From Gordonia tangerina (GTDB lineage: Bacteria; Actinomycetota; Actinomycetes; Mycobacteriales; Mycobacteriaceae), in assembly GCF_021556435.1 (NCBI RefSeq), contig NZ_JAKGCU010000006.1, forward strand, positions 124,001 to 188,000: 64,000 nucleotides of DNA, written 5' to 3'. Shown here piece by piece: positions 36,539 through 45,316 of the stretch. Under the pieces are notes generated by a model that was not told the DNA's origin, made no database searches, and saw only the letters and a program-made list of their open reading frames with translations. Each line of letters starts with the position of its first letter. The stretch's first letter is position 1. Made by a program: the position numbers and the translations under genes.

Positions 36539-37920
36539 CCGTCCTCGGAATCATCGTCGGAATCCTGGTCGTCGTCCTCATCACCGCCCTGACCGGCTAC
36601 TTTGTCGCGCAGGAGTTCGGCTTCATGGCCGTCGACCGGTCGCGGTTGCAGGCTCGCGCCGAGGCCGGCGACGCAGCCGCGGCCCGTGCATTGACCGTCA
36701 CCCGGCGCACCTCGTTCATGCTCTCCGGAGCCCAACTCGGCATCACCGTCACCGGACTGCTCGTCGGCTACGTGGCCGAACCGCTCATCGGCAGCGGCGT
36801 CGGGGAACTACTCGGCGACGTCGGGGTCCCAGTTGCGGTCGGGGTCACCCTCGGCACGGTCATCGCGATCGGCTTCTCCACCGTGGTGCAGATGGTGTTC
36901 GGTGAGCTGTTCCCGAAGAACCTCGCGATCGCGCGGCCCGAGCCCGTCGCGCGGTGGTTGGCTCGGTCCACCACCATCTACCTGGCCGTTTTCGGCTGGC
37001 TGATCAGCCTATTCGACACCGCGTCGAACCTGCTGCTGCGGGCACTGCGGATCGAACCGGTGCACGACGTCGAGCATTCGGCCACCCCGCGCGACCTCGA
37101 ACACATCGTCGCCGAATCCCGCGACGCGGGCGAGCTGCCCGCGGAACTGTCGGCGCTGCTCGATCGAGTGCTCGACTTTCCCACCCGAACCGCTGAGCAC
37201 GCGATGATCCCGCGGACGCGCGTGGATGTGGTGCGCGCGACCGATCCGGCCGCCGAGGTGCTCGCCGCGATGAGCGCCGGGCACACGCGTTACCCCGTCG
37301 TCGACGATCGTGCCGACGTGACCGGGGTCGTCCACCTCCACGACCTGCTCGTCTGGTCGGATGGTGACGCGACCCCCGAGGCCGACGCGGGGGACTCCAC
37401 CGCGGCCGATCTCGCTCGGCCCGCAGTGATCGTGCCGGTATCGCTGCCGCTGCCCGAGGTGCTAGCCCAAATCGACGCCGCTCACGACGAGTTGGCGGTG
37501 GTCATCGACGAGTACGGCGGATTCGCCGGTGTGGTGACCGTCGAGGACATCGCCGAGGAATTGGTCGGCGAGATCGACGACGAACACGACTCCGATGTAG
37601 CGCGACCGATCGCACGTGTCGACGAGGGCTGGCGGGTTCGCGGCGACGCGCACCTCGACGAGGTGTCCCGCGTGATCGGCCGTGACCTGCCCGAAGGTGA
37701 CCATGAAACCGTCGCCGGACTGGTCATCGCCGAGTTCGGCGGCCTGCCCGCCATCGGCGACGTGGTCGAGGTGGACCTGGTCGGTGACCCGGTGCCGCTC
37801 GACGAGGACGATCTGCGGCCCGCCACCGCCACGATGACCGTGCTGTCGGTGGGACGGCATGTGCCGTCGTCGGTGCTGCTCACCATTCCCGACGCCACCG
37901 CCGAGGAGGGTGCACGATGA
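36532..37920 (+). CDS. CNNM/CorC-type transporter with CBS pair and CorC_HlyC domain
   Basis: A protein of 462 aa. Residues 1-190 are a DUF21/CNNM membrane domain with about four helices (GITVTGLLVGYVAEPL, FGELFPKNLAIARPE). A CBS pair follows (about 220-340: MIPRTRVDVV, VIDEYGGFAGVVTVEDI), then the CorC_HlyC domain (about 365-455). CNNM proteins export Mg2+ (or Co2+) and bind Mg-ATP through the CBS pair. The organisation matches M. tuberculosis Rv1842c, with the second gene matching Rv1841c. It overlaps its partner by four bases (ATGA). Confidence 0.88.
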   Translation: MLTVLGIIVGILVVVLITALTGYFVAQEFGFMAVDRSRLQARAEAGDAAAARALTVTRRTSFMLSGAQLGITVTGLLVGYVAEPLIGSGVGELLGDVGVPVAVGVTLGTVIAIGFSTVVQMVFGELFPKNLAIARPEPVARWLARSTTIYLAVFGWLISLFDTASNLLLRALRIEPVHDVEHSATPRDLEHIVAESRDAGELPAELSALLDRVLDFPTRTAEHAMIPRTRVDVVRATDPAAEVLAAMSAGHTRYPVVDDRADVTGVVHLHDLLVWSDGDATPEADAGDSTAADLARPAVIVPVSLPLPEVLAQIDAAHDELAVVIDEYGGFAGVVTVEDIAEELVGEIDDEHDSDVARPIARVDEGWRVRGDAHLDEVSRVIGRDLPEGDHETVAGLVIAEFGGLPAIGDVVEVDLVGDPVPLDEDDLRPATATMTVLSVGRHVPSSVLLTIPDATAEEGAR

Positions 37921-38927
37921 GCAATCCGTGGGTTGTTTTACTGGTCACCATCGCGTTGATCGCGGCGAGCGCCTTCTTCGTCGCCGTCGAGTTCGCGCTC
38001 ATCGCCGCCCGCCGGCACCGGTTGGAAGACGCGGCCGCCGACAGCCGCTCGGCCCGCGCCGCGCTGCGCAGCGCCTCGGAACTGTCGGTGCTGCTGGCGG
38101 GTTCGCAACTGGGTATCACCGTGTGCACGCTAGCGCTCGGCGCCGTGACCAAGCCGGCCGTGCACCATTGGCTCACGCCGCTGTTCGAGACATGGGGTAT
38201 GCCGACGTGGTCCGCCGACGTCGCCGGGTTCGTCCTCGCGTTGATCGCGGTCACGTTCCTGCACCTCGTCGTCGGTGAGATGGCGCCGAAGTCGTGGGCG
38301 ATCGCGCATCCGGAACGGTCGGCGACGTTGCTGGCTCTGCCGATGCGGGCTTTCATGTGGGTCACCCGACCGCTCATCGTGCGGCTGAATGTGCTGGCCA
38401 ACTGGTGTCTGCACCGGGTGGGTGTGGAGGCCGTCGACGAGGTCGCCGCCGGGCAGGACGCTGATGCCCTGCGTCATCTCGTCGAACACTCCGCCACCGT
38501 CGGCACCCTCGACGAGCGCTATCACGCGCACCTGTCCGGGGCGCTGGAACTGCAGCGGCTCACCGTCGCCGACGTGCTGGCCGGCGCCGTGGTGAGCTCA
38601 GTGGAGTCGACCGCATCGCCCGCGGCGATCCGCGCGACGTCGAGGTCGACGGGACATCGACGACTACTCGTGCAGGGCGTCGCCACCGGCGCCGACCGGT
38701 ATGTGGGCGTCGTCCACGTCCGGGACTGCCTGTCGGCAGCCCCCGAGGCCACCGCAGCGGATCTGATGCGTCCGGTCCAGACGTTCGCGGCGACCGAGCC
38801 CGTGCACCGGGCACTGGCCACGATGCGTGAAACGCGGCAGCATCTGGCCATCGTGGTGGTCGACGACGACGTGGCCGGTGTGCTCACGTTGCACGACGTG
38901 CTGGATCGGCTGCTCGCGACCGCCTGA
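37917..38927 (+). CDS. CNNM/CorC-type transporter, shorter partner without CorC_HlyC domain
   Basis: The protein has 336 aa, with an N-terminal DUF21/CNNM domain (GITVCTLALGAVTKPAV, VGEMAPKSWAIAHPE) and a CBS pair, ending at residue 336 right after the second CBS. The CorC_HlyC domain of its neighbour is absent. The pair probably forms a hetero-oligomer in the membrane. Translation is coupled to the upstream gene through ATGA. Confidence 0.87.
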   Translation: MSNPWVVLLVTIALIAASAFFVAVEFALIAARRHRLEDAAADSRSARAALRSASELSVLLAGSQLGITVCTLALGAVTKPAVHHWLTPLFETWGMPTWSADVAGFVLALIAVTFLHLVVGEMAPKSWAIAHPERSATLLALPMRAFMWVTRPLIVRLNVLANWCLHRVGVEAVDEVAAGQDADALRHLVEHSATVGTLDERYHAHLSGALELQRLTVADVLAGAVVSSVESTASPAAIRATSRSTGHRRLLVQGVATGADRYVGVVHVRDCLSAAPEATAADLMRPVQTFAATEPVHRALATMRETRQHLAIVVVDDDVAGVLTLHDVLDRLLATA

Positions 38928-38947
38928 CCGGTGGGGAGTCGGCGGTG

Positions 38948-39847
38948 TCAGCGCCAGTCGGCGTCGGTCAGGATCCACGGCTCTTTCGGCAGGGCGTCGG
39001 GCTGGAAACGCTCGGCCAGCGCGGCCAGGTCCACCGACTCGCCGTCCTCGGCGAGCCACAGTGACTGCGCGATGTGTGAGAGCACCTGCGCGGCGGACAC
39101 GCCGTTTTCGGCCAGATCGGTCAGGGTCACCGCGCCGTCGCGTTTGCTGAGGCGAATGCGGTTGTCGTTGAGCACCATCGGAACGTGGGCGTAGGTGGGT
39201 TGCCGATGCCCCAGCAGCGCGGCCAGGTAAGCCTGACGCGGTGCCGACGACAGCAGGTCGCCACCGCGTACCACCTGGTCGACGCCCTGCGCAGCGTCGT
39301 CGACCACCACCGCGAGATTGTAGGCGGGGGTGCCGTCGTTACGTTGGATCACGAAGTCGTCGACCATCGCCGTGTAGGGCCCGTGCAGGATGTCGTCGAC
39401 GGTGAAATGGTCGACGTCGGCGCGGATTCGGATGGCCGGCGGACGTGAACGGCGCCGATCGGCGCGTTCGGCGTCGGTGAGGTCGCGGCAGGTGCCCGGG
39501 TAGGCGCCTTGTGGGGCATGCGGCGCCGACGGTGCCTCCAAAATCTCGCGCCGCGTGCAGAAGCACTCGAAGGTGCGGCCCTGGTCGCGCAGCCCGTCGA
39601 TGACCGAACGGTATGACGCCAGTCGATGCGACTGGTAGATCACCGGCGGGTCCCAATCCAGGCCCAGCGCTGCGAGGTCGGCCAGTTGCCCGCGATCGGA
39701 GCCCACCGCGGTGCGGTCGAGATCTTCCATCCGGATGAAGAACGCCCGGTCGGTGGTGCGGGCGAACAGCCAGGCCAGCACTGCGGTGCGCAGATTACCC
39801 ACGTGCAGATCACCCGACGGGGACGGCGCATACCGCCCCGCCGGCAT
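38948..39847 (-). CDS. gluQ: Glutamyl-Q tRNA(Asp) synthetase
   Basis: The protein has 299 aa, about the length of YadB/GluQRS, with a class I catalytic core and no anticodon-binding domain. SGDLHVGN is the HIGH motif and IRLSKRDG the KMSKS motif. CFCTRRE and the later YPGTC give the zinc site (C-x-C, Y, C). It attaches glutamate to the queuosine base at position 34 of tRNA-Asp, so Q must exist in this organism; tgt lies 3.5 kb away. ATG 39847 has GGGAGG 7 bases upstream; ATG 39868 with TAGGGT before it is the alternative. Confidence 0.9.
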   Translation of the reverse strand: MPAGRYAPSPSGDLHVGNLRTAVLAWLFARTTDRAFFIRMEDLDRTAVGSDRGQLADLAALGLDWDPPVIYQSHRLASYRSVIDGLRDQGRTFECFCTRREILEAPSAPHAPQGAYPGTCRDLTDAERADRRRSRPPAIRIRADVDHFTVDDILHGPYTAMVDDFVIQRNDGTPAYNLAVVVDDAAQGVDQVVRGGDLLSSAPRQAYLAALLGHRQPTYAHVPMVLNDNRIRLSKRDGAVTLTDLAENGVSAAQVLSHIAQSLWLAEDGESVDLAALAERFQPDALPKEPWILTDADWR

Positions 39848-39900
39848 CGCGGTTCCTCCCAGGTCCATCGCCGATCACCCTACCGACCGGCTGGCGACGC

Positions 39901-40075
39901 CGGATTTCGATACGCCACTCACTCTGTTCGCGGCTACTCAATCCGCGAGTTGTCCAGCGAGCGTTGTTGGCGTGAGTCCGTCCTCCGAACCGGCGCTGGC
40001 CGAGGTGGTGGTGTGTGTCGGTGGTTGAGTAGGTCGGAGGCGCTGGCCGAGACCGTATCGAAACCACGCAACCAA
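39901..40075. repeat. Inverted pair of REP-like elements
   Basis: The left copy (39902-39950) runs GATTTCGATACG to CTACTCAATC. The right copy (40020-40070) runs GGTTGAGTAGG to CGTATCGAAACCA in the opposite orientation. They belong to the same family as the elements at 32.4 and 42.3 kb and fill most of the 269-base gap between gluQ and ligC. Confidence 0.6.
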
Positions 40076-40116
40076 CACCGTCTTCCCACACCTTCCCGGC
40101 CCGTACCATGTGACCC

Positions 40117-41172
40117 GTGGACCTCCCGGTTATGCCACCTATCGCGCCGATGCTCGCCAAGGCCGTCACCGCGGTGCCCGACCAGCCCGGCGACGACCCG
40201 GTGTGGTCGTATGAACCCAAGTGGGATGGCTTTCGGGCGTTGATCTTTCGCGACGGCGACGAAGTGGCGATCGGATCGCGTGGCGGTAAGGATCTGGCGC
40301 GCTACTTTCCCGAGCTCGTCAGTGCCGCCAAGGCCGAACTGCCCGAGAAAGCCGTGGTGGACGGAGAGATCGGGGTCCCGGCGCTGATCGGCGACACCCA
40401 TCGCCTGGACTGGGACTCCCTGGCCCAACGTATTCATCCCGCCGAGTCGCGGGTCACCATGCTCGCCGAGAAGACGCCCGCGATCTTCATCGGCTTCGAT
40501 GCGTTGGCGTTGGGGCCGGCCGACGTGATGGGTGAGCCCTTCGGAGTGCGGCGCGAAGCATTGTTGCGGGCCATCGCCCCATCTGGTGGCGCCGACCGTC
40601 GACTCCACGTCAGCCGGGTGACCGGCGATCCTGCCGTCGCTACCGACTGGTTCACCGCATTCGAGGGCGCCGGACTCGACGGTGTTGTCGCCAAACGACT
40701 CGCCGGCGCCTACGTCGAGAACAAGCGCGAGATGGTGAAGGTCAAGCACAAGCGCACCGCCGACTGTGTCGTGTTCGGCTACCGCGTGCACAAGAGCGGT
40801 ACCGGTCTGGGGTCCATGTTGTTGGGGCTCTACGCCGGCGGCGAGCTGCGGATGGTGGGTGGGGCCGGCGCTTTCTCCGATGCCAAACGCATCGAGCTAC
40901 AACAGATGTTCGAACCGATGCGTCTGGACCCCGACAAGCCGTCGGCCGGTGAACCGACCCGCTGGCGTTCGGAGAAATCGGGCGAGTGGATTCCCATCCG
41001 GCCCGAGCTGGTGGTCGAGGTGGCCTACGACCAGATGGAGAATCATCGGTTCCGGCACACCGTGAAATTCCTGCGCTGGCGGCCGGATAGAGATCCGGAG
41101 AGCTGCACCTACGACCAGCTCGACGTGCCGCTGACCTACGACCTGCACGACGTGCTGGAAGGAACGTCCTAG
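40117..41172 (+). CDS. ligC: ATP-dependent DNA ligase, LigC type
   Basis: A protein of 351 aa. Motif I is EPKWDGFR with the adenylated lysine K35. DGEIGVPA (motif III-like), DGVVAKR (motif IV-like) and VKVKHKRTADCVV (motif V) follow, then an OB-fold domain. In mycobacteria LigC closes nicks in a base-excision type repair with Prim-PolC, and the next gene here encodes exactly that partner. GTG 40117 has TACCAT 7 bases before it (leaderless). Confidence 0.9.
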   Translation: MDLPVMPPIAPMLAKAVTAVPDQPGDDPVWSYEPKWDGFRALIFRDGDEVAIGSRGGKDLARYFPELVSAAKAELPEKAVVDGEIGVPALIGDTHRLDWDSLAQRIHPAESRVTMLAEKTPAIFIGFDALALGPADVMGEPFGVRREALLRAIAPSGGADRRLHVSRVTGDPAVATDWFTAFEGAGLDGVVAKRLAGAYVENKREMVKVKHKRTADCVVFGYRVHKSGTGLGSMLLGLYAGGELRMVGGAGAFSDAKRIELQQMFEPMRLDPDKPSAGEPTRWRSEKSGEWIPIRPELVVEVAYDQMENHRFRHTVKFLRWRPDRDPESCTYDQLDVPLTYDLHDVLEGTS

Positions 41173-41174
41173 AC

Positions 41175-42239
41175 ATGCCTTCTCGTTCTCCTGCCGAGGA
41201 ACTCGACGTCGACGGTGTGGCCGTCCGGATGAGCAACCCGGACAAGATCTATTTCCCGGAACTCGGCGAGAACGGCGGCCGCAAAAGGGATCTGGTGGGC
41301 TACTATCGCGACATCGCTCTGCAAGGTGTCATCATGACTGCCGTGCACGGCCGTCCGACCTTCCTGCAGCGATTTCCCGACGGTGTCGACGGCGGCGAGA
41401 TCTACCAGAAGCACATCGCCAAGAAGAGGCCCGAACACGTCCAGTCGACCCGAATCGTGTTCCCCTCCGGCCGAACCGGTGACGCAATCAAGCCGACCAT
41501 TCCGGCCGACATCGTGTGGGGCGCCAATCTCGGCACGGTCACCTTCCACACCTGGCCGACCGTCGACCCGGACAACGATCATCCCGACCAGCTCCGGATC
41601 GACCTCGACCCACAGCCGGGCACCGACTTCGACGACGTGCGCCGCGTCGCGATCGAAGGTCTGAAACCGCTCCTGGAAGATATGGGCTACACGGGATTTC
41701 CCAAGACCTCTGGCGGCCGCGGTATCCACGTGTTCGTTCCCATCGAACCCAAGTGGGATTTCATCGCCACCCGGCGCGCAGTGATCGCGCTGGCCCGCGA
41801 GCTCGAACGGCGCGACCCCGACGCGGTGACCACGTCGTGGTGGAAAGAGGAACGCGGGGAACGCATCTTCATCGACTTCAACCAGAATGCCCGCGATCGC
41901 ACGATGGCCTCACCCTATTCGGCGCGGCGCAGCCACAACGCCCGGGTGTCCACGCCAGTGACCTGGGACGAACTCGCCGATGTGAACCCGGACGACTGCA
42001 CTATCGCCACCGTCCCGGATCTGGTTGCGCGCCGTGGAGACCCGATGTCCGACATCGCCGCGCACCGCCGGGGCATCGAGCCGCTGCTGGAGATGGTGCA
42101 GCGCGACGACGCCAACGGTCTCGGCGACATGCCTTATCCGCCAAGCTATCCGAAGATGCCGGGGGAACCGCCGCGGGTGCAGCCGAGCAAGAAGGTCGCC
42201 GCGCACTGGGACGAGAAAGGCAACCGGGTTGAGGACTGA
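41175..42239 (+). CDS. Prim-PolC: LigD-type polymerase/primase domain protein
   Basis: A protein of 354 aa with only the LigD polymerase domain. LRIDLDPQPGTDF has the catalytic acidic pair, TSGGRGIHVFVP the phosphate-binding loop, and TMASPYSARRSHNARVSTP the late conserved block. Prim-PolC fills short gaps with ribonucleotides, and LigC seals them. It starts 2 bases after the ligC stop, so the two form one repair operon. No ku gene is in the window. Confidence 0.9.
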   Translation: MPSRSPAEELDVDGVAVRMSNPDKIYFPELGENGGRKRDLVGYYRDIALQGVIMTAVHGRPTFLQRFPDGVDGGEIYQKHIAKKRPEHVQSTRIVFPSGRTGDAIKPTIPADIVWGANLGTVTFHTWPTVDPDNDHPDQLRIDLDPQPGTDFDDVRRVAIEGLKPLLEDMGYTGFPKTSGGRGIHVFVPIEPKWDFIATRRAVIALARELERRDPDAVTTSWWKEERGERIFIDFNQNARDRTMASPYSARRSHNARVSTPVTWDELADVNPDDCTIATVPDLVARRGDPMSDIAAHRRGIEPLLEMVQRDDANGLGDMPYPPSYPKMPGEPPRVQPSKKVAAHWDEKGNRVED

Positions 42240-42251
42240 TCTCCCCGCCCC

Positions 42252-42446
42252 CTCTGCTGGTCGCGTAACTCACCCGCTGCTTGGGTAAGCCCCCTCCGCT
42301 GGTCGAGTAACTCACCCGCTACTTGGGCAAGCCCCTTCCGCTGGTCGAGTAGGTGCGAGCCGCTAGGCGAGCGCCGTATCGAGACCACCTGCAGCACAAC
42401 GTGTCTCGATACGCAACTCACTCCGTTCGCTGCTACTCGACCAGCG
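42252..42446. repeat. REP-like inverted pair with two 42-bp tandem units
   Basis: A unit beginning CTCTGCTGGTCG / CTCCGCTGGTCG starts at 42252 and again at 42294, and a third partial one at 42336, each 42 bases apart. The third leads into GCTGGTCGAGTAGG to CGTATCGAGACCA (42340-42390), which faces an inverted copy ending CTACTCGACCAGC (near 42446). The 270-base gap between the Prim-PolC gene and the next gene holds little else. Confidence 0.85.
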
Positions 42447-42509
42447 GTGGCTGGTTGTTGATCGCCCGGTTTGTTGATCGCTCCGTCGGTCGCCAAGCCG
42501 AGACTTTCG

Positions 42510-43139
42510 TCAGCCGACCCCGACGCTCTGCTCCTTCGCCAAATTCTCCGCCCGATCCCTGATCCCGTGCAGCATCTTGCGTTCCATGATCAACGAACCC
42601 GGTTCCATCGGCAGCATGCCGAGACGGTCGACCAGCCGAGGCAGCCGGAAGCGGTTGCGGCTGATCAGCCGGGTGGTGCCGTCGTGCCGATCGGCCAGGG
42701 TGAACGCCCACACCCAGTTGCCGTCGGCCGAGCGCGTCGCGAACGCGTGATCTGGCTCGGCGATCTCGATGCGCATCGTGTTGGGGCCCAGTCCGATCTC
42801 GTCGCCGATCTGCGGGTGCTGGAAGTCGTCGAGCACGTTGTCGGCGCTGTGCATGTGCAGGCCGAGAAGGTTCTCGATCCAGTCGTAGGTGTAGGCGCCA
42901 CCTCGGGGGTCCGGGCCCATCTGCGCCAGCCACGGGTACACGTACTCGGGGCGGGCCAGGATGGTGATGGCCCTGGTCGACACCCCGTCGGGGTCGGGCA
43001 GTAGCTCATCGCCGGGCAATGCGGCGTTGACCTCGTCGTCGGTGGCGCCCCAGTTCAGGATCGGCTGCCTCAGCACACGTTGATAGCCCACCGCCGCGGC
43101 AGCCAGCGCACCAGCGGCGAACATCCATGCGGTGTTCAT
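42510..43139 (-). CDS. SRPBCC-like protein with N-terminal membrane anchor
   Basis: A protein of 209 aa. Residues 1-20 form one hydrophobic helix, possibly an anchor. The rest resembles a START/SRPBCC (polyketide cyclase-like) domain: AITILARPEYVYPWLAQMGP, DFQHPQIGDEIGLGPNTM and RLISRNRFRL. Such proteins bind hydrophobic ligands; the ligand is unknown. It is divergent from the aconitase gene and reads away from it. Confidence 0.7.
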   Translation of the reverse strand: MNTAWMFAAGALAAAAVGYQRVLRQPILNWGATDDEVNAALPGDELLPDPDGVSTRAITILARPEYVYPWLAQMGPDPRGGAYTYDWIENLLGLHMHSADNVLDDFQHPQIGDEIGLGPNTMRIEIAEPDHAFATRSADGNWVWAFTLADRHDGTTRLISRNRFRLPRLVDRLGMLPMEPGSLIMERKMLHGIRDRAENLAKEQSVGVG

Positions 43140-43295
43140 ATCTTCAGCATGCGCCGACGACCAGGGCGGTGTCGTGGGCCAAAAGGCACCACTTCCGGGG
43201 TGTCGAATCGGCGTGTTCTGGGTAAGCCTGCTGTGGAGTCATACCCCAATGAGACGGCCGAACAAGACCGCCCAGTCGTGTCGGAGGAGCACATC

Positions 43296-45302
43296 ATGCC
43301 CGAGAACGTCGCCCGTAAGCTCATCGCAGCACATCTGGAAGCCGGCGAGATGACTCCCGGCGAGGAGATCGCGCTGCGCATCGACCAGACGCTGACCCAG
43401 GACGCCACCGGCACGCTGGTGATGCAGGAACTCGAGGCGCTCGGGCTGGACCGGGCCCGGACCGAGGCAAGCGTCCAGTATGTCGATCACAACCTGTTGC
43501 AGACCGACGAGAAGAACGCCGAAGACCACGAGTATCTGCGGACGGCATGCGCCCGCTTCGGGCTCTGGTTCTCCAAACCAGGCAACGGTGTCTCCCACCC
43601 CACCCACATGCAGCGCTTCGGGATACCCGGGAAGACCATGGTCGGCTCCGACTCGCATACCCCCGCTGCCGGATCGCTGGGGATGCTCGCGATCGGCGTC
43701 GGTGGGTTGGAGGTTGCCCTCGCGATCGCCGGTCGCCCGCTCAACATCCGGATGCCGGAGATCTGGGGTATCCGCCTGGAAGGTGAACTGCCCGAGTGGT
43801 GTTCGGCCAAGGACGTCATCCTGGAGATGCTGCGACGCCACGACGTCAAAGGTGGCGTGAACCGGATCATCGAGTACCACGGACCGGGCCTCGACGGGCT
43901 CACCGCGATGGATCGGCACGTCATCGCGAACATGGGCGCCGAATTGGGCGCCACCACAACGGTGTTCCCGAGTGACGCCGCAGTGCGGGAGTTCCTGGCG
44001 GCCGAGGGCCGCGAAGACGACTGGTCCGAACTCGTCGCCGATTCGGGCTCGACCTACGACATCGAGGAGACCATCGACCTCGGCGACATCGAACCGCTGA
44101 TCGCCAAGCCGTCGTCGCCGGGCAACGTGGTGCAGGTCCGCGAGGTGGCCGGCGAGGATATCTCTCAGGTCGTCATCGGGTCCAGCGCCAACCCCGGGCT
44201 GCGGGACTTTGCGATCGCCGCCGCGATGGTGGCCGGGCGGCAGACCCCGCCCGAGGTCAATTTCGACGTCAACCCCACGTCGCGGGAGATCCTCACCGAC
44301 CTCACACAGATGGGCGCCACCGCCGAACTCGTCATCGGTGGTGCCCGCATCCATCAGGCCGGCTGCATGGGCTGTATCGGGATGGGGCAGGCCCCCGCGA
44401 CGGGACGGAACTCGTTGCGCACCATGCCACGCAACTTCCCGGGGCGTTCGGGTACCAAGGAGGACGCGGTGTGGCTGTGTTCCCCCGAGACGGCGGCGGC
44501 CTCCGCGCTGACCGGGGCGATCACCGACCCACGGGACTGGGCGGCCGACGTGAAGATGGCCTATCCGAAGCTCGATCTGCCGAAGCAGCATTCGATCAAC
44601 ACGGCAATGCTGGTGGCGCCCCCGTCGCCCGACGAAGCGGAGAAGATCCAACCGGTCAAGGGCCCCAACATCTCCAGCCTGCCCGAACTGGACCCCCTGC
44701 CCGACGACGTCGAGGCACCGGTACTGCTCAAGGTGGGTGACAACATCTCCACCGACGAGATCTCCCCGGCTGGCGCGCGTGCATTGCCGTTGCGGTCCAA
44801 CATCCCCAAGCTCGCCGAGTTCAGCTTCACCCAGGTCGATGAGACCTATCCCGAGCGTGCCCGTCAGGCCGATGGCGGTCACGTCATCATCGGTGGGGAG
44901 AACTACGGTCAGGGATCCTCGCGGGAACATGCGGCCATCGCGCCGCGACATCTCGGTCTGCGCGTGGTGATCGCCAAGTCGTTCGCACGCATCCACTGGC
45001 AGAACCTGGCGAACTTCGGGGTCTTGGCCTTGGAGTTCGACAACCCGGCCGACTACGACGACATCGACCGGGACGATGTGCTGCGTCTGGACGGCCTGCG
45101 CGAAGCGATCGATTCCGCCGACACGCTCACCGTACGCAACTCCACCAAGGATCAGACGTTCACTGTCCGGCATCGTCTCTCGCGTCGCCAGGTGTCCGAT
45201 GTCCTTGCGGGTGGACTGATCCCGCGGCTGGCGGCCGAAGAGCATCCCGACGACCATCGGGCCGAAGAGACCGTCCTGCAGGACAGTGGCGAGATCAGCT
45301 GA
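43296..45302 (+). CDS. acn: Aconitate hydratase (about 670-aa type)
   Basis: A protein of 668 aa. GSDSHTPAAG, IGSSANPG (294-301), GCMGCIG (C357, C360) and NYGQGSSREHAA are aconitase landmarks, and the swivel domain follows in the same chain. It would isomerise citrate and isocitrate with a 4Fe-4S cluster. The canonical IGSCTNS motif reads IGSSANPG, so the usual first cluster cysteine is Ser297. It is shorter than the 930-aa AcnA of mycobacteria. GGAGGAG lies 7 bases before ATG 43296; the open frame upstream has no ribosome site. Confidence 0.85.
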   Translation: MPENVARKLIAAHLEAGEMTPGEEIALRIDQTLTQDATGTLVMQELEALGLDRARTEASVQYVDHNLLQTDEKNAEDHEYLRTACARFGLWFSKPGNGVSHPTHMQRFGIPGKTMVGSDSHTPAAGSLGMLAIGVGGLEVALAIAGRPLNIRMPEIWGIRLEGELPEWCSAKDVILEMLRRHDVKGGVNRIIEYHGPGLDGLTAMDRHVIANMGAELGATTTVFPSDAAVREFLAAEGREDDWSELVADSGSTYDIEETIDLGDIEPLIAKPSSPGNVVQVREVAGEDISQVVIGSSANPGLRDFAIAAAMVAGRQTPPEVNFDVNPTSREILTDLTQMGATAELVIGGARIHQAGCMGCIGMGQAPATGRNSLRTMPRNFPGRSGTKEDAVWLCSPETAAASALTGAITDPRDWAADVKMAYPKLDLPKQHSINTAMLVAPPSPDEAEKIQPVKGPNISSLPELDPLPDDVEAPVLLKVGDNISTDEISPAGARALPLRSNIPKLAEFSFTQVDETYPERARQADGGHVIIGGENYGQGSSREHAAIAPRHLGLRVVIAKSFARIHWQNLANFGVLALEFDNPADYDDIDRDDVLRLDGLREAIDSADTLTVRNSTKDQTFTVRHRLSRRQVSDVLAGGLIPRLAAEEHPDDHRAEETVLQDSGEIS

Positions 45303-45316
45303 CCCGCCATGCTTGG

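Noticed and set aside
43080..43295. N-terminal extension of aconitase
   Set aside because: No ribosome site upstream, Arg-rich unrelated sequence, while GGAGGAG precedes ATG 43296.
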